In this document: positions 1 to 7,558 of the stretch, in pieces
Numbering within the stretch: position 1 is the first letter of the stretch
Layout: the number at the start of each line of letters is the position of its first letter
Assembly (NCBI RefSeq): GCF_000619805.1
Contig: NZ_JHUV01000014.1
Span: 1-49,896 of the forward strand
DNA: 49,896 nucleotides
DNA from: Sulfurihydrogenibium subterraneum DSM 15120
GTDB lineage: Bacteria > Aquificota > Aquificia > Aquificales > Hydrogenothermaceae
Reading direction: 5' to 3'
The notes under the pieces: model-generated
What the model was told of the DNA's origin: nothing
The model's database searches: none
Seen by the model: the letters and a program-made list of their open reading frames with translations, nothing else
Position numbers and translations under genes: made by a program

Positions 1-4
1 CCTC

Positions 5-53
5 CCAAAAGTAGTTTGGGTATATTATAACCCGAGCTACTTTTGGCTTTTTA
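5..53 (+). terminator. Rho-independent terminator of an upstream gene outside the window
   Basis: Positions 5-14 pair with 37-46, and the stem continues inward through two G-U pairs to about 17 base pairs around a short AT loop. A T-run follows at 48-52. The G-U pairs form only in the plus-strand transcript (they become A-C mismatches on the minus strand), so the hairpin should terminate a rightward gene lying to the left of the window. It also separates that gene from the convergent lipoprotein gene. Confidence 0.75.
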
Positions 54-82
54 TTAGAAATAAAATTGAAAAAATGAATTTC

Positions 83-1399
83 TCACTCAAGGTATGTTGT
101 GTTATTAACATTATTACAGTAATTAACTGCGTTTATCACGTTAGGGTTAAGAGCTACGTTTGTAGGTTGAGAACTACCGTATATGTAATGGAAGAAGTTA
201 GCACCATCACTCATAAGAACTCCGTTTGAGAATGAGAGCATAACGTATCCTGTCAAGGCATCGTTAGCAGCAGTGTTTTTACATGCTGAGTTAAAGATGT
301 TGCTTGAATCTATAAATCCTTCAAGAAGTTCGTATTTTCCATCAATATCACAATCGCTTATCAAGTATAAATGTCCGTTTCCATCAAGAGAGAAGCTTCC
401 TGAAGTAACAGTAGCGTCTCCTGATATAGGAGATGTAGGAGTAAATACTACTGAGCTTGCAACAGGACCTATAACTTTGAAGTATTCTATATTATTAGCA
501 TTATCACCAACAGCTACGAAGAAGTTATTTCCGTTTTTAACAATCTTTCCTGCTACAATGTTAGACATCGGGTCATCACCTGTTGCAGCGTTAGTAGAGT
601 TTGTAATTCTTACAACGTCTCCATTATCATCTATAACAAAAAGTGCGTTTGCATTAGTAGAATTATGACCTAAAAGGATTGTGTCTGTTCCCTCAACTCT
701 GTCTAAAACTATCGCTCCTCCCACATTTATAGGATCTACTGCTTTAGTTGCGTCATCCCAGTCTAACTCTTTGATAGTTCCATCTTTTTTAACTATGAAA
801 ACTCTTTCGTTAGCTGTACCATCGCCAAACACTACATAGTTTTCCCCAGCGTAGATTAGATGTTCTGCTCCAGTAACTCCTGCTTCTATAACTTTTCCAT
901 TTTGTGTTATTATGTAATCTATACGCATACCATTGTCTTTAATAACAAAGTTTGGTAGGAATATGTTGTAATTTGATGCCATAGCTATACCTGCTACATT
1001 AACATTATTCCCAGTTGAATAATCTACACCTTGAGTTATAGGTGTTAAAGTTTGGTTTGAGTAAAGGTAAAATTCGTTAGTACCCGTATCATACAGTAGT
1101 AGATTGTTATTTGAAAACTCATGGTAGTAGTCAAGGTCGTTATCGCCACTGTTTAGGTCTGATGACCATACTACTGTTCCGTCTGATTTCACTGTTCCTT
1201 CAAATAAACCTATTAGTGCGCCTGGTGAAGTAAAGCCCTTTTGAGCTAAAACCAACACTTTTGCTACGTCAGTTGCTGCTGGTGGAGGAGGTGGTGGTGG
1301 GGGTGTTGTTGATGAAGTACCTCCGCCTCCGCCTCCACAAGATGACAATGCTACTGAAGTTGCTAAAATGGCACTTGCAAGAAATGCTTTTTTCTTCAT
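83..1399 (-). CDS. Large surface lipoprotein of unknown function
   Basis: A 438-residue protein with a classical lipoprotein signal: basic MKKK start, hydrophobic core, and a lipobox LSSC at about residues 18-21, so Cys21 should be the lipidated residue. A run of glycines, a Ser/Thr tract and eight prolines (about 33-40) form a flexible tether before a Gly/Asn/Asp-rich beta-strand region with recurring short blocks that recall a beta-propeller, though I could not assign a family. The start is supported by an AGGAGGAG ribosome site about 5 bases upstream. It lies downstream of gspF but has its own strong promoter (1441-1469), so it is probably a separate transcript. Its position beside the type II secretion genes makes it a conceivable substrate, which is inference only. 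Confidence 0.85.
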   Translation of the reverse strand: MKKKAFLASAILATSVALSSCGGGGGGTSSTTPPPPPPPPAATDVAKVLVLAQKGFTSPGALIGLFEGTVKSDGTVVWSSDLNSGDNDLDYYHEFSNNNLLLYDTGTNEFYLYSNQTLTPITQGVDYSTGNNVNVAGIAMASNYNIFLPNFVIKDNGMRIDYIITQNGKVIEAGVTGAEHLIYAGENYVVFGDGTANERVFIVKKDGTIKELDWDDATKAVDPINVGGAIVLDRVEGTDTILLGHNSTNANALFVIDDNGDVVRITNSTNAATGDDPMSNIVAGKIVKNGNNFFVAVGDNANNIEYFKVIGPVASSVVFTPTSPISGDATVTSGSFSLDGNGHLYLISDCDIDGKYELLEGFIDSSNIFNSACKNTAANDALTGYVMLSFSNGVLMSDGANFFHYIYGSSQPTNVALNPNVINAVNYCNNVNNTTYLE

Positions 1400-1440
1400 C
1401 GTAACTCCTCCTAAGAAAATTAATTTTTTTACTCCATATA

Positions 1441-1469
1441 ATTCTACAATAAAAACTCTCTTTTGTCAA
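1441..1469 (-). promoter_or_regulatory. Sigma-70-type promoter of the lipoprotein gene
   Basis: Read on the minus strand there is a perfect TTGACA (1464-1469), a 17-base spacer and TAGAAT (1441-1446), followed after about 30 bases by the AGGAGGAG site of the lipoprotein gene. It lies between the gspF stop and the lipoprotein start. Confidence 0.7.
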
Positions 1470-1478
1470 CAAAATTAT

Positions 1479-2660
1479 TTACTTTAACTTCCCTGCTGAT
1501 ATCTCTGTTATAGGAAGTATAACACTTATAACTATTATAGCAATTATAACACCTATAATCAACATCATAGCAGGTTCTATAAAACTTATCCACCTTTGAA
1601 TAACCTTTTCGGTTAAATCTTCGTAAACTTTAGAAATAGTTTGAAGCATACTTTCAATCTCTCCACTTGCCTCTCCTGTTTGAATTAAATTTATAAATAA
1701 AGGCGGGAGTATCTTAATGTCAGAAAGTGCTTTTGAAATGGAGCTTCCTTTTTCTATTTTTTCTGGTAAATCTTTTAGAGATTGTTTTAGATACTCATTA
1801 GAAAGGCTGTTTATTGAAAGTTTTACAGCTGTTTGAATTGGTGTATTTGTCTGGAGGGTCATCTGTAAAACTTGGGAAAACCTTGTTAGATTAAAATAAA
1901 GAATAACTTTACCGACTACTGGAATAGATAGTAAAAATTTATCATATTTTTCTTTACTTATAAGCTTGTGTTTGAATATAAATCCTAATATAAAAAAAGG
2001 TGTTAGATAAAAAATAACTGTCAAAACCTTTGAAAAGTAAACCATGAGTTTTGTTATAAAAGGTGGTTCTTTTCCAAAGTTTTCTAAAACAGCTGTAATC
2101 TTTGGAACTACAAACTTAACAGCTATAAAAATAGACACTATACTAAACAGAATAATAACAGAAGGGTAGATTAAAGAAGAGATTATTTTACTTTTTATTT
2201 GAGACACTTTTAGTATAAACTCAGAAGAGACTTTAAATACAAACTCTAAATTTTCTCCAGTTTGGGCTGATTGTAGCATCACGGATAAAAAAGGTGGAAA
2301 AGCGTTAGACTCTTTAAAAGCATCTGATAGACTTCTTCCACTTTCTACACTTGACTTTATCTTTATAAGCTCTGACGATAGAGTTTTGTTTTCTGTTTGA
2401 GACGATACAAGCTCTAAAACTTTTGTTATAGGAATGCCATTTTTTAAAAGAGTGTACATCTGCATAAGGACAAAGGCAACCTCGTCGTCAGAAGGTTTGT
2501 TAAATAGGTTTAGATTAAAGCCTTTTTCCTTTTCTGTTATAAGAGTGGGAATGATACCTTCTTCTTTCAGTTTCTTTAAAGCTTGTAGCTTATCTGTTGC
2601 TTGAATACTGCCTTTTACTTTACTGCCTTGTAGGTAGCCTTCGTAATAATACTCTGTCAT
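1479..2660 (-). CDS. gspF: Type II secretion inner-membrane platform protein GspF
   Basis: GspF is the polytopic platform protein that couples the GspE ATPase to pseudopilus assembly. The 393 residues match the family length. There are two cytoplasmic T2SSF helical domains (about 60-185 and 262-385), each with the Q/E-rich turn typical of the family (QSAQTGE in the first, IQTGEASGE in the second). Hydrophobic segments lie near 160-187, 210-228 and at the C-terminus (365-388). Its ATG overlaps the stop of the preceding pseudopilin gene by four bases, indicating translational coupling. It is the last gene of the leftward gspC-G-I-J-F operon. Confidence 0.95.
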   Translation of the reverse strand: MTEYYYEGYLQGSKVKGSIQATDKLQALKKLKEEGIIPTLITEKEKGFNLNLFNKPSDDEVAFVLMQMYTLLKNGIPITKVLELVSSQTENKTLSSELIKIKSSVESGRSLSDAFKESNAFPPFLSVMLQSAQTGENLEFVFKVSSEFILKVSQIKSKIISSLIYPSVIILFSIVSIFIAVKFVVPKITAVLENFGKEPPFITKLMVYFSKVLTVIFYLTPFFILGFIFKHKLISKEKYDKFLLSIPVVGKVILYFNLTRFSQVLQMTLQTNTPIQTAVKLSINSLSNEYLKQSLKDLPEKIEKGSSISKALSDIKILPPLFINLIQTGEASGEIESMLQTISKVYEDLTEKVIQRWISFIEPAMMLIIGVIIAIIVISVILPITEISAGKLK

Positions 2661-3169
2661 CTTAAAACCATCCTTATTCCGTCAATCTCAATAACAATGT
2701 AGTCTGGTAAACCTTGAAACTCAAAAAACTGCTGATTGTCTTTTACTGCGTACATTTTAATATCTTTTATTTTAAAAAGTTTTACTGCGTTTTTTTCGTC
2801 GTAAAAAGAAGGGTCGCCGTAAACAAAAGGAAACTCATAATACCACAAAAAGCCATCTTTCAAGAAAAAAGTTGATTTAACAAGTCCTTGATTGTTGCCT
2901 GCTGTATTGTATAGGGTTAAAAGGTTGTCTTTTAAGTATATGTAGTTTGAGGTGTAAAACTTTCTCTGTGCATCCCAGAAAAACAGTGTTTTTTGTTTTA
3001 AGTCTTCTGCAGATTTTGAAGTCTCTATACTGTTTTTTATAGATGAGTAAAGTGCAAAAGACAAAACAGAAAAAACAAGGGATATGATAATCACTACTAC
3101 TATAACTTCAATAAGTGTAAATCCTTTACTTTGCTTGGTAGGTTTTAATGTAAACGCCGTTTTTTTCAT
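2657..3169 (-). CDS. gspJ: Minor pseudopilin, GspJ-like
   Basis: A type IV pilin-like protein with prepilin peptidase site G|FTLIEV after a 16-residue basic leader, then a hydrophobic helix (IVVVIIISLVFSVLSFAL). I chose ATG at 3169 (170 residues); an in-frame TTG at 3181 would add four residues. The gene overlaps the preceding gspI by 44 bases in another frame, and no strong ribosome site is visible, so it probably depends on translation of gspI. Length, order after gspI and the Tyr/Phe-rich C-terminal domain favour GspJ; GspH is the alternative. With GspI and GspK it should form the pseudopilus tip. Confidence 0.8.
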   Translation of the reverse strand: MKKTAFTLKPTKQSKGFTLIEVIVVVIIISLVFSVLSFALYSSIKNSIETSKSAEDLKQKTLFFWDAQRKFYTSNYIYLKDNLLTLYNTAGNNQGLVKSTFFLKDGFLWYYEFPFVYGDPSFYDEKNAVKLFKIKDIKMYAVKDNQQFFEFQGLPDYIVIEIDGIRMVLR

Positions 3170-3419
3170 AGGTTGTCTCAATAACAGGAATGGATAAAAT
3201 ATTTATCTCTCTTGTTGTGATGTTAATACCTTCGTACCTGCCTTCTTTTATACTACTGTCTAAGATTAAAAAGTTGTAAGAGACTGTTTTTGCAAGGTTT
3301 AAGTCTCTCTGTGCTTGGTATAAAAGTCCAAGTAAAACGGTAAAAGTAATGCCAAGTATCACTGTAGCTATTAAAACTTCTATAAGTGTAAAGCCTTCTT
3401 TACTTTTTAATTGTTCCAT
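3126..3419 (-). CDS. gspI: Minor pseudopilin GspI
   Basis: A short (97-residue) pseudopilin with an 8-residue leader ending in EG, cleavage site G|FTLIEV, and the start of mature sequence typical of GspI (EVLIATVILGI). The conserved Glu5 of the mature protein is present. It starts 13 bases inside the end of gspG and runs 44 bases past the start of the next pseudopilin gene, giving tightly nested genes. GspI nucleates the tip complex with GspJ and GspK. The C-terminal domain is somewhat shorter than in proteobacterial GspI. Confidence 0.85.
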   Translation of the reverse strand: MEQLKSKEGFTLIEVLIATVILGITFTVLLGLLYQAQRDLNLAKTVSYNFLILDSSIKEGRYEGINITTREINILSIPVIETTYEKNGVYIKTYQAK

Positions 3420-3814
3420 ACTGATATGTCGTCTTCTGTTCCTTCTGTTCTGTCAGGACCTGCTGATTTTAGTTCGTAAGGTTTGTTAGGAGCTGGGGAT
3501 ATGTATATGTAGTCGTTATCCCAAGCGTCTTTTGGAAGTTTGTCTAAATACTGTCTCCATCTTGGTGGAATTGGTGGAGTTGTAGGTTTTTCTACAAGTG
3601 CCTTTAATCCTTGCTGGGTTGTAGGGTACATACCATTGTCTAATTTATACTGTTCTAATGCATCTTTTATAGCTTTAAGCTGGACTTTTGTAGTCTCTAC
3701 TTTTGCTTCATCTACTCTTCCTGTTATTTTTGGAACTACAAGTGCAGCAAGTAGTCCCAAGATAATAATAACCACCAAAAGCTCGATAAGTGTAAACCCC
3801 TTTTCCCTTCTCAT
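3407..3814 (-). CDS. gspG: Major pseudopilin GspG
   Basis: The main pseudopilus subunit. It carries a short basic leader (MRREKG), cleavage site G|FTLIEL and the diagnostic GspG core: MYPTTQQGL, a tryptophan-containing KDAWDNDY segment, and the C-terminal calcium-site block with SAGPDRTEGTEDDI. I chose ATG at 3814 because an AAAAGGAGA ribosome site precedes it; a longer reading from 3838 adds eight residues and would cover that site. About 135 residues, normal for GspG. It follows gspC by 13 bases and shares its transcript. Confidence 0.95.
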   Translation of the reverse strand: MRREKGFTLIELLVVIIILGLLAALVVPKITGRVDEAKVETTKVQLKAIKDALEQYKLDNGMYPTTQQGLKALVEKPTTPPIPPRWRQYLDKLPKDAWDNDYIYISPAPNKPYELKSAGPDRTEGTEDDISVWNN

Positions 3815-3827
3815 ATCTGTCTCCTTT

Positions 3828-4598
3828 TTATTCAACAAAGTAATTTAATTCTAACATTTTTCCATTTCTAAGTATAGATACTTTAAAGTTAGGTTCATTT
3901 CTTATTATCTGGAGTATTCTAAATGCATCTTCTCCAGAGTTTATCTGCTGGTTGTTTATAGCAACTAAAACATCTCCAACCTGTAGCCCCATCTTTTGAA
4001 ACAGACTTCCATCTTGTATCCAGTCAAATCTAAAACCTTTTGTCTGTCCTCCCTCTACATAAGGTATAAGTCTTATTTGAGTAAACATTATTCCTGGGTC
4101 AGCTGTAAGTCTTTCTAACTCTGACTTTGATATTTTATTAGTTGGTAGTATAGACTCAAGAGGTGGTAGATTAACAGGTGTTGAGCTATTTGGTTGATTT
4201 TTTTGAGGTTGTTTTACAGCTTCTCCTAACTTTATCTTTTTCTGCTGGTCTTTGTAGCTTATGATTATGTAGTCTTTTGATATTTTAAAAATTTTTATGC
4301 CGTTAACGGTTTGATTTTGACTTACTACGAAAGACTTTCCATCTACTTTTATAAGTGCAAAATTTTTGTATCCAATGGAAGTGGCTTTTAGCTCTAATTC
4401 TGGAAATAAACTAACCTTTTCGCCTTTCTCCTCTTTATATAGATTATTCCAATTAGATAAAATGTTTGACTTGCTTAAAAGTTCAGAATGAGTTTTAGGT
4501 ACATAATCATAATTTACATTACCTAACCAGTAAATCCCAAAAACAAGACCCAAAAAGGTCAAAAAAGAAATAAATACATTGTAGTAAACTAAATACAT
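3828..4598 (-). CDS. gspC: Type II secretion inner-membrane protein GspC with PDZ domain
   Basis: GspC links the inner-membrane platform to the GspD secretin. The 256-residue protein has one N-terminal membrane helix (about 5-25), a periplasmic homology region (about 65-125), a Pro/Gln/Asn linker, and a C-terminal PDZ domain (about 165-256) containing LQVGDVLVAINNQQINS. First gene of the leftward T2SS operon, 68 bases from the divergent gspM. A weak AGAGAGG ribosome site precedes the ATG. Sequence similarity in this family is low; the assignment rests on architecture and position. Confidence 0.88.
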   Translation of the reverse strand: MYLVYYNVFISFLTFLGLVFGIYWLGNVNYDYVPKTHSELLSKSNILSNWNNLYKEEKGEKVSLFPELELKATSIGYKNFALIKVDGKSFVVSQNQTVNGIKIFKISKDYIIISYKDQQKKIKLGEAVKQPQKNQPNSSTPVNLPPLESILPTNKISKSELERLTADPGIMFTQIRLIPYVEGGQTKGFRFDWIQDGSLFQKMGLQVGDVLVAINNQQINSGEDAFRILQIIRNEPNFKVSILRNGKMLELNYFVE

Positions 4599-4628
4599 AA
4601 TCCTCTCTTTAAAAAAGTTAATATAATT

Positions 4629-4660
4629 ATTATATACCCATCTTAAATTTGTGTTATAAT
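4629..4660. promoter_or_regulatory. Divergent promoter pair of the two T2SS operons
   Basis: The 68 bases between gspC and gspM hold a minus-strand TATAAT (4629-4634) facing gspC and a plus-strand extended -10, TGTTATAAT (4652-4660), facing gspM. Neither has a good -35 hexamer. The plus-strand -10 ends only six bases before the gspM ATG at 4667. The two promoters are so close that one bound polymerase would obstruct the other, so the two half-operons may be balanced at this site. Confidence 0.55.
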
Positions 4661-4666
4661 TTAGTT

Positions 4667-5080
4667 ATGGATTTGATTAACCAACTTAAGATAGATAAAA
4701 AATACGTTTTAATCTTGATAACTGTTTTAAACATTTTTTTACTGGTTTTAACTTATGGCAAGTATAGAGATTTTATTGGTAAGTACAACAACGAGTACTC
4801 CAAGGTTAAAGAGATGAAATTCTTATTAAACAACCGTATCCAAACAAGTTTAAAAGCAGATGAGACCTCCCTATCTCAGTTTCTTAAGTCAAAAAATTTT
4901 GAAGTAGATAGTATATATACAGGAGAAAACGGAATAGAAGTTAAATTAAAACAAGTAAATCCGTATAATTTAGTTGAAGTGATTTATGAGCTTGAAAGCA
5001 ATGGAATAAATATAAAAAACTTAAAAGCTGTTGACAATACTGGACTTGGGAAAATGAGTGTGTTTATGGTAGTCAGATGA
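4667..5080 (+). CDS. gspM: Type II secretion protein GspM-like
   Basis: A 137-residue bitopic inner-membrane protein: short cytoplasmic tail, one membrane helix (about 13-31, VLILITVLNIFLLVLTY) and a small periplasmic alpha/beta domain. This is the GspM/PilO-like architecture, and it sits directly before gspL, its usual partner. ATG at 4667 is preferred; an upstream in-frame TTG at 4649 lies within the promoter. No ribosome site is present and the expected transcription start coincides with the ATG, so the mRNA may be leaderless. Overlaps gspL by four bases. Confidence 0.8.
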   Translation: MDLINQLKIDKKYVLILITVLNIFLLVLTYGKYRDFIGKYNNEYSKVKEMKFLLNNRIQTSLKADETSLSQFLKSKNFEVDSIYTGENGIEVKLKQVNPYNLVEVIYELESNGINIKNLKAVDNTGLGKMSVFMVVR

Positions 5081-6141
5081 TAAAAAGATACTTTACGGGA
5101 ATAGATTCAGAAGGTAATACCTCAACGGTTGCCTTTGACCTGTTAAAAAAAACTTGGAATGTAGTAAACAAACAGTCTAAAAATAAAATCTACACAGTCC
5201 CAGCAGATAAGATGATTTACTTTTGGGAAAATTTACAGATAACAAACACAACCGAAGTGTTAAACTACTATAAACTACTTATAGAAGAAAGATATTCAGG
5301 ATTACAGTATGACATTTACATAGACAAAGAAAAAAACACAGTTCACATTATGGTTTTAAAAGATTTTAACATTCCAAAAGATTACTATGCCTTAGATGGA
5401 GAGATTTTTTCTCTAAAAAGATTACTTAAAATAAATAATGAAGATACTGGATATATTTTTAATTTTCAGGGAGACAAAGTAGTAGTTGTCCTTGTAGAAA
5501 ATTCAGCTATATCTTACTACAGAGTTATAAACGGAATAAAAGAGATAAACCTGATATTAGACCAGCTTCCTTTCATAGAAAAACAAAAACCGTTGTTGGT
5601 TATAGGAAATGTAGATTTAAACACTAAAAAATCACTGTCTCAGGCTCTATCTTCTTCTAAAATCGTTGAAAACAGTTATAGCTTAGCTACAGCCGTTGCG
5701 TTAAAACAAATTTTTGATAGTGATTTTCTTTCTTTTAAAAAATCCCAGATAACCAAAGAAGAACTCGAAAAGTTAAAAGTTGCAATTCTCGGATTAGTTT
5801 TAATTTATGTAGGTGCTTTTTTTACACTGTCTTACTTTTCACAAAAAGCAATAAAAAATATGAAACTGACCCAAACTAAAATATTTAAGTCCGCCTTTCC
5901 TGATATTCCAGCGGTATCACCATATCAACAGTTAAAGGCAGAAGTAAAAACATCTTTAAGTTTTGACTTGTCTAAACTTCTTTCACAAGTTAACCTGCCT
6001 CCTAACTCTAAAATTTACTCTATAGAGTACTTTGAAGGAGTTTTAACTGTAAAGGGAGAATCTCCTACAGCTCCAACCTTTGCTAAATCTGTAAAAAAAA
6101 CTCCTTCAGGAAACTTTGAATTTGAGATAGAGGTTAAATAA
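5077..6141 (+). CDS. gspL: Type II secretion protein GspL-like
   Basis: A 354-residue inner-membrane protein whose cytoplasmic N-terminal part (1 to about 225) should have the actin/FtsA-like fold of GspL that recruits GspE. One membrane helix follows (about 233-255), then a periplasmic ferredoxin-like domain to the C-terminus. Start ATGA overlaps the gspM stop and its stop overlaps the gspE start, so M-L-E are translationally coupled. GspL stabilises GspM and transmits ATPase action to the platform. Sequence conservation is weak; architecture and position make the case. Confidence 0.85.
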   Translation: MIKRYFTGIDSEGNTSTVAFDLLKKTWNVVNKQSKNKIYTVPADKMIYFWENLQITNTTEVLNYYKLLIEERYSGLQYDIYIDKEKNTVHIMVLKDFNIPKDYYALDGEIFSLKRLLKINNEDTGYIFNFQGDKVVVVLVENSAISYYRVINGIKEINLILDQLPFIEKQKPLLVIGNVDLNTKKSLSQALSSSKIVENSYSLATAVALKQIFDSDFLSFKKSQITKEELEKLKVAILGLVLIYVGAFFTLSYFSQKAIKNMKLTQTKIFKSAFPDIPAVSPYQQLKAEVKTSLSFDLSKLLSQVNLPPNSKIYSIEYFEGVLTVKGESPTAPTFAKSVKKTPSGNFEFEIEVK

Positions 6142-7550
6142 TGAACATACTTAAAGAGTATAAATTTATAGTAGAAAGTGAAAACGAAAGCCAGATAGTT
6201 TTAGTAGTCCCAGAAAATTATAACTTTTTGTCAGTAGAAGAGATAAGGTTTAAAACTGGAAAAAACGTTATTTTAAAAAAACTTCCTATAAATGAATTTT
6301 CAAAACTCTTACAAGAAAAGTTATCCCAAGAAGAGATTGTCATTGAGACTCAAACAGAAGAAGTAAAAACAGTATCTGATATACTCTCAGTAGAAGAAGA
6401 TAGCCCAATAGTAAACCTTGTTAACTCTATTTTAATAAAAGCAAATACACTGGGAGCTTCTGACATTCACTTTGAACCTTACGAAGATGAGTGTCTGATA
6501 AGATTTAGAATGGACGGCGTTTTACACGAATACTTAAAAATACCTCCTAATACTTACTCTTCAGTAGTTTCAAGAATAAAAGTAATGGCAAACTTAAACA
6601 TAGCAGAAAAGAGAATTCCACAAGATGGAAGAATAGGAGTAAAGATAGGTGCTAAAGATCTTGACATAAGGGTGTCTGTAGTTCCAACGGTTTTTGGAGA
6701 GAGAGTAGTGTTGAGACTTTTGGACAAGTCAGGATTTTTACTCACGTTAGAAGACCTTGGGTTTGACGAAGAAGATTTAAAACGATATAAAAAACTTATT
6801 CAAAAACCTTACGGAATAGTTCTTGTAACGGGACCTACGGGAGCTGGAAAAAGTACAACTCTATATGCGTCTTTACTGTTTATAAAAAACCCAAGAAAAA
6901 ACATCATAACCATAGAAGACCCTGTAGAATACCAAATAAAAGGTATAAATCAGATACAGGTAAACCCAAAGGTAGGTCTAACATTTGCATCAGGTTTAAG
7001 GTCTATCCTAAGACAAGACCCAGACATAATAATGGTTGGAGAGATAAGGGATAGTGAAACAGCAGACATAGCAGTCCACGCAGCTCTAACAGGACATTTT
7101 GTTTTATCTACGCTACATACAAACGATGCAGTTTCTTCTGTGGCAAGGCTTGTAGATATGGGAATAGAGCCATTTTTGATAGCAAACTCGTTAGAAGGAG
7201 TTGTAGCACAAAGACTTGTAAGAAAAATATGTAATAACTGTAAAAAACCTTACAAACCAAGCCAGATAGAAGTGTTAGAGTTGAAGTTAGACCCAAGCAG
7301 AGAATATACCTTTTATAAAGGAGAAGGTTGCGACCAATGTATGAACACAGGCTATAAAGGAAGAATAGGTATATACGAGGTGTTAGAGTTTGACCAAGAC
7401 CTAAAATCCTTGATAGTGAAAACTCAAGACAGTAATGAAATTTTAAAAATGGCTGTAGAAAAAGGTTTTAAGACAATGTTTGAAGATGGAGTAAGTAAAG
7501 TTTTAAAAGGAATTACAACACCCCAAGAAATACTATCGGTTATAAAGTAG
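6141..7550 (+). CDS. gspE: Type II secretion ATPase GspE
   Basis: The cytoplasmic hexameric ATPase that powers pseudopilus growth. The 469 residues contain an N-terminal GspL-binding domain (1-85), the N2 domain with SDIHFEPYEDE, Walker A GPTGAGKS at 231-238, Asp box near IITIEDPVEY, Walker B with GEIRDSETA from about 300, and a His box (LSTLHTND). A tetracysteine zinc module is present (C364, C367, C397, C400), characteristic of true GspE/PilB ATPases. TAATG overlap with gspL. Slightly shorter than the proteobacterial proteins. Confidence 0.97.
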   Translation: MNILKEYKFIVESENESQIVLVVPENYNFLSVEEIRFKTGKNVILKKLPINEFSKLLQEKLSQEEIVIETQTEEVKTVSDILSVEEDSPIVNLVNSILIKANTLGASDIHFEPYEDECLIRFRMDGVLHEYLKIPPNTYSSVVSRIKVMANLNIAEKRIPQDGRIGVKIGAKDLDIRVSVVPTVFGERVVLRLLDKSGFLLTLEDLGFDEEDLKRYKKLIQKPYGIVLVTGPTGAGKSTTLYASLLFIKNPRKNIITIEDPVEYQIKGINQIQVNPKVGLTFASGLRSILRQDPDIIMVGEIRDSETADIAVHAALTGHFVLSTLHTNDAVSSVARLVDMGIEPFLIANSLEGVVAQRLVRKICNNCKKPYKPSQIEVLELKLDPSREYTFYKGEGCDQCMNTGYKGRIGIYEVLEFDQDLKSLIVKTQDSNEILKMAVEKGFKTMFEDGVSKVLKGITTPQEILSVIK

Positions 7551-7558
7551 GAGGGAAG

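Noticed and set aside
273-668. Open plus-strand frame of 131 codons inside the lipoprotein gene
   Set aside because: Antisense to a gene with signal peptide, promoter and ribosome site; no ribosome site or family features of its own.
4649-4666. TTG at 4649 as start of gspM
   Set aside because: It lies just before and through the -10 element, so it cannot be in the transcript made from that promoter; the ATG at 4667 is preferred.
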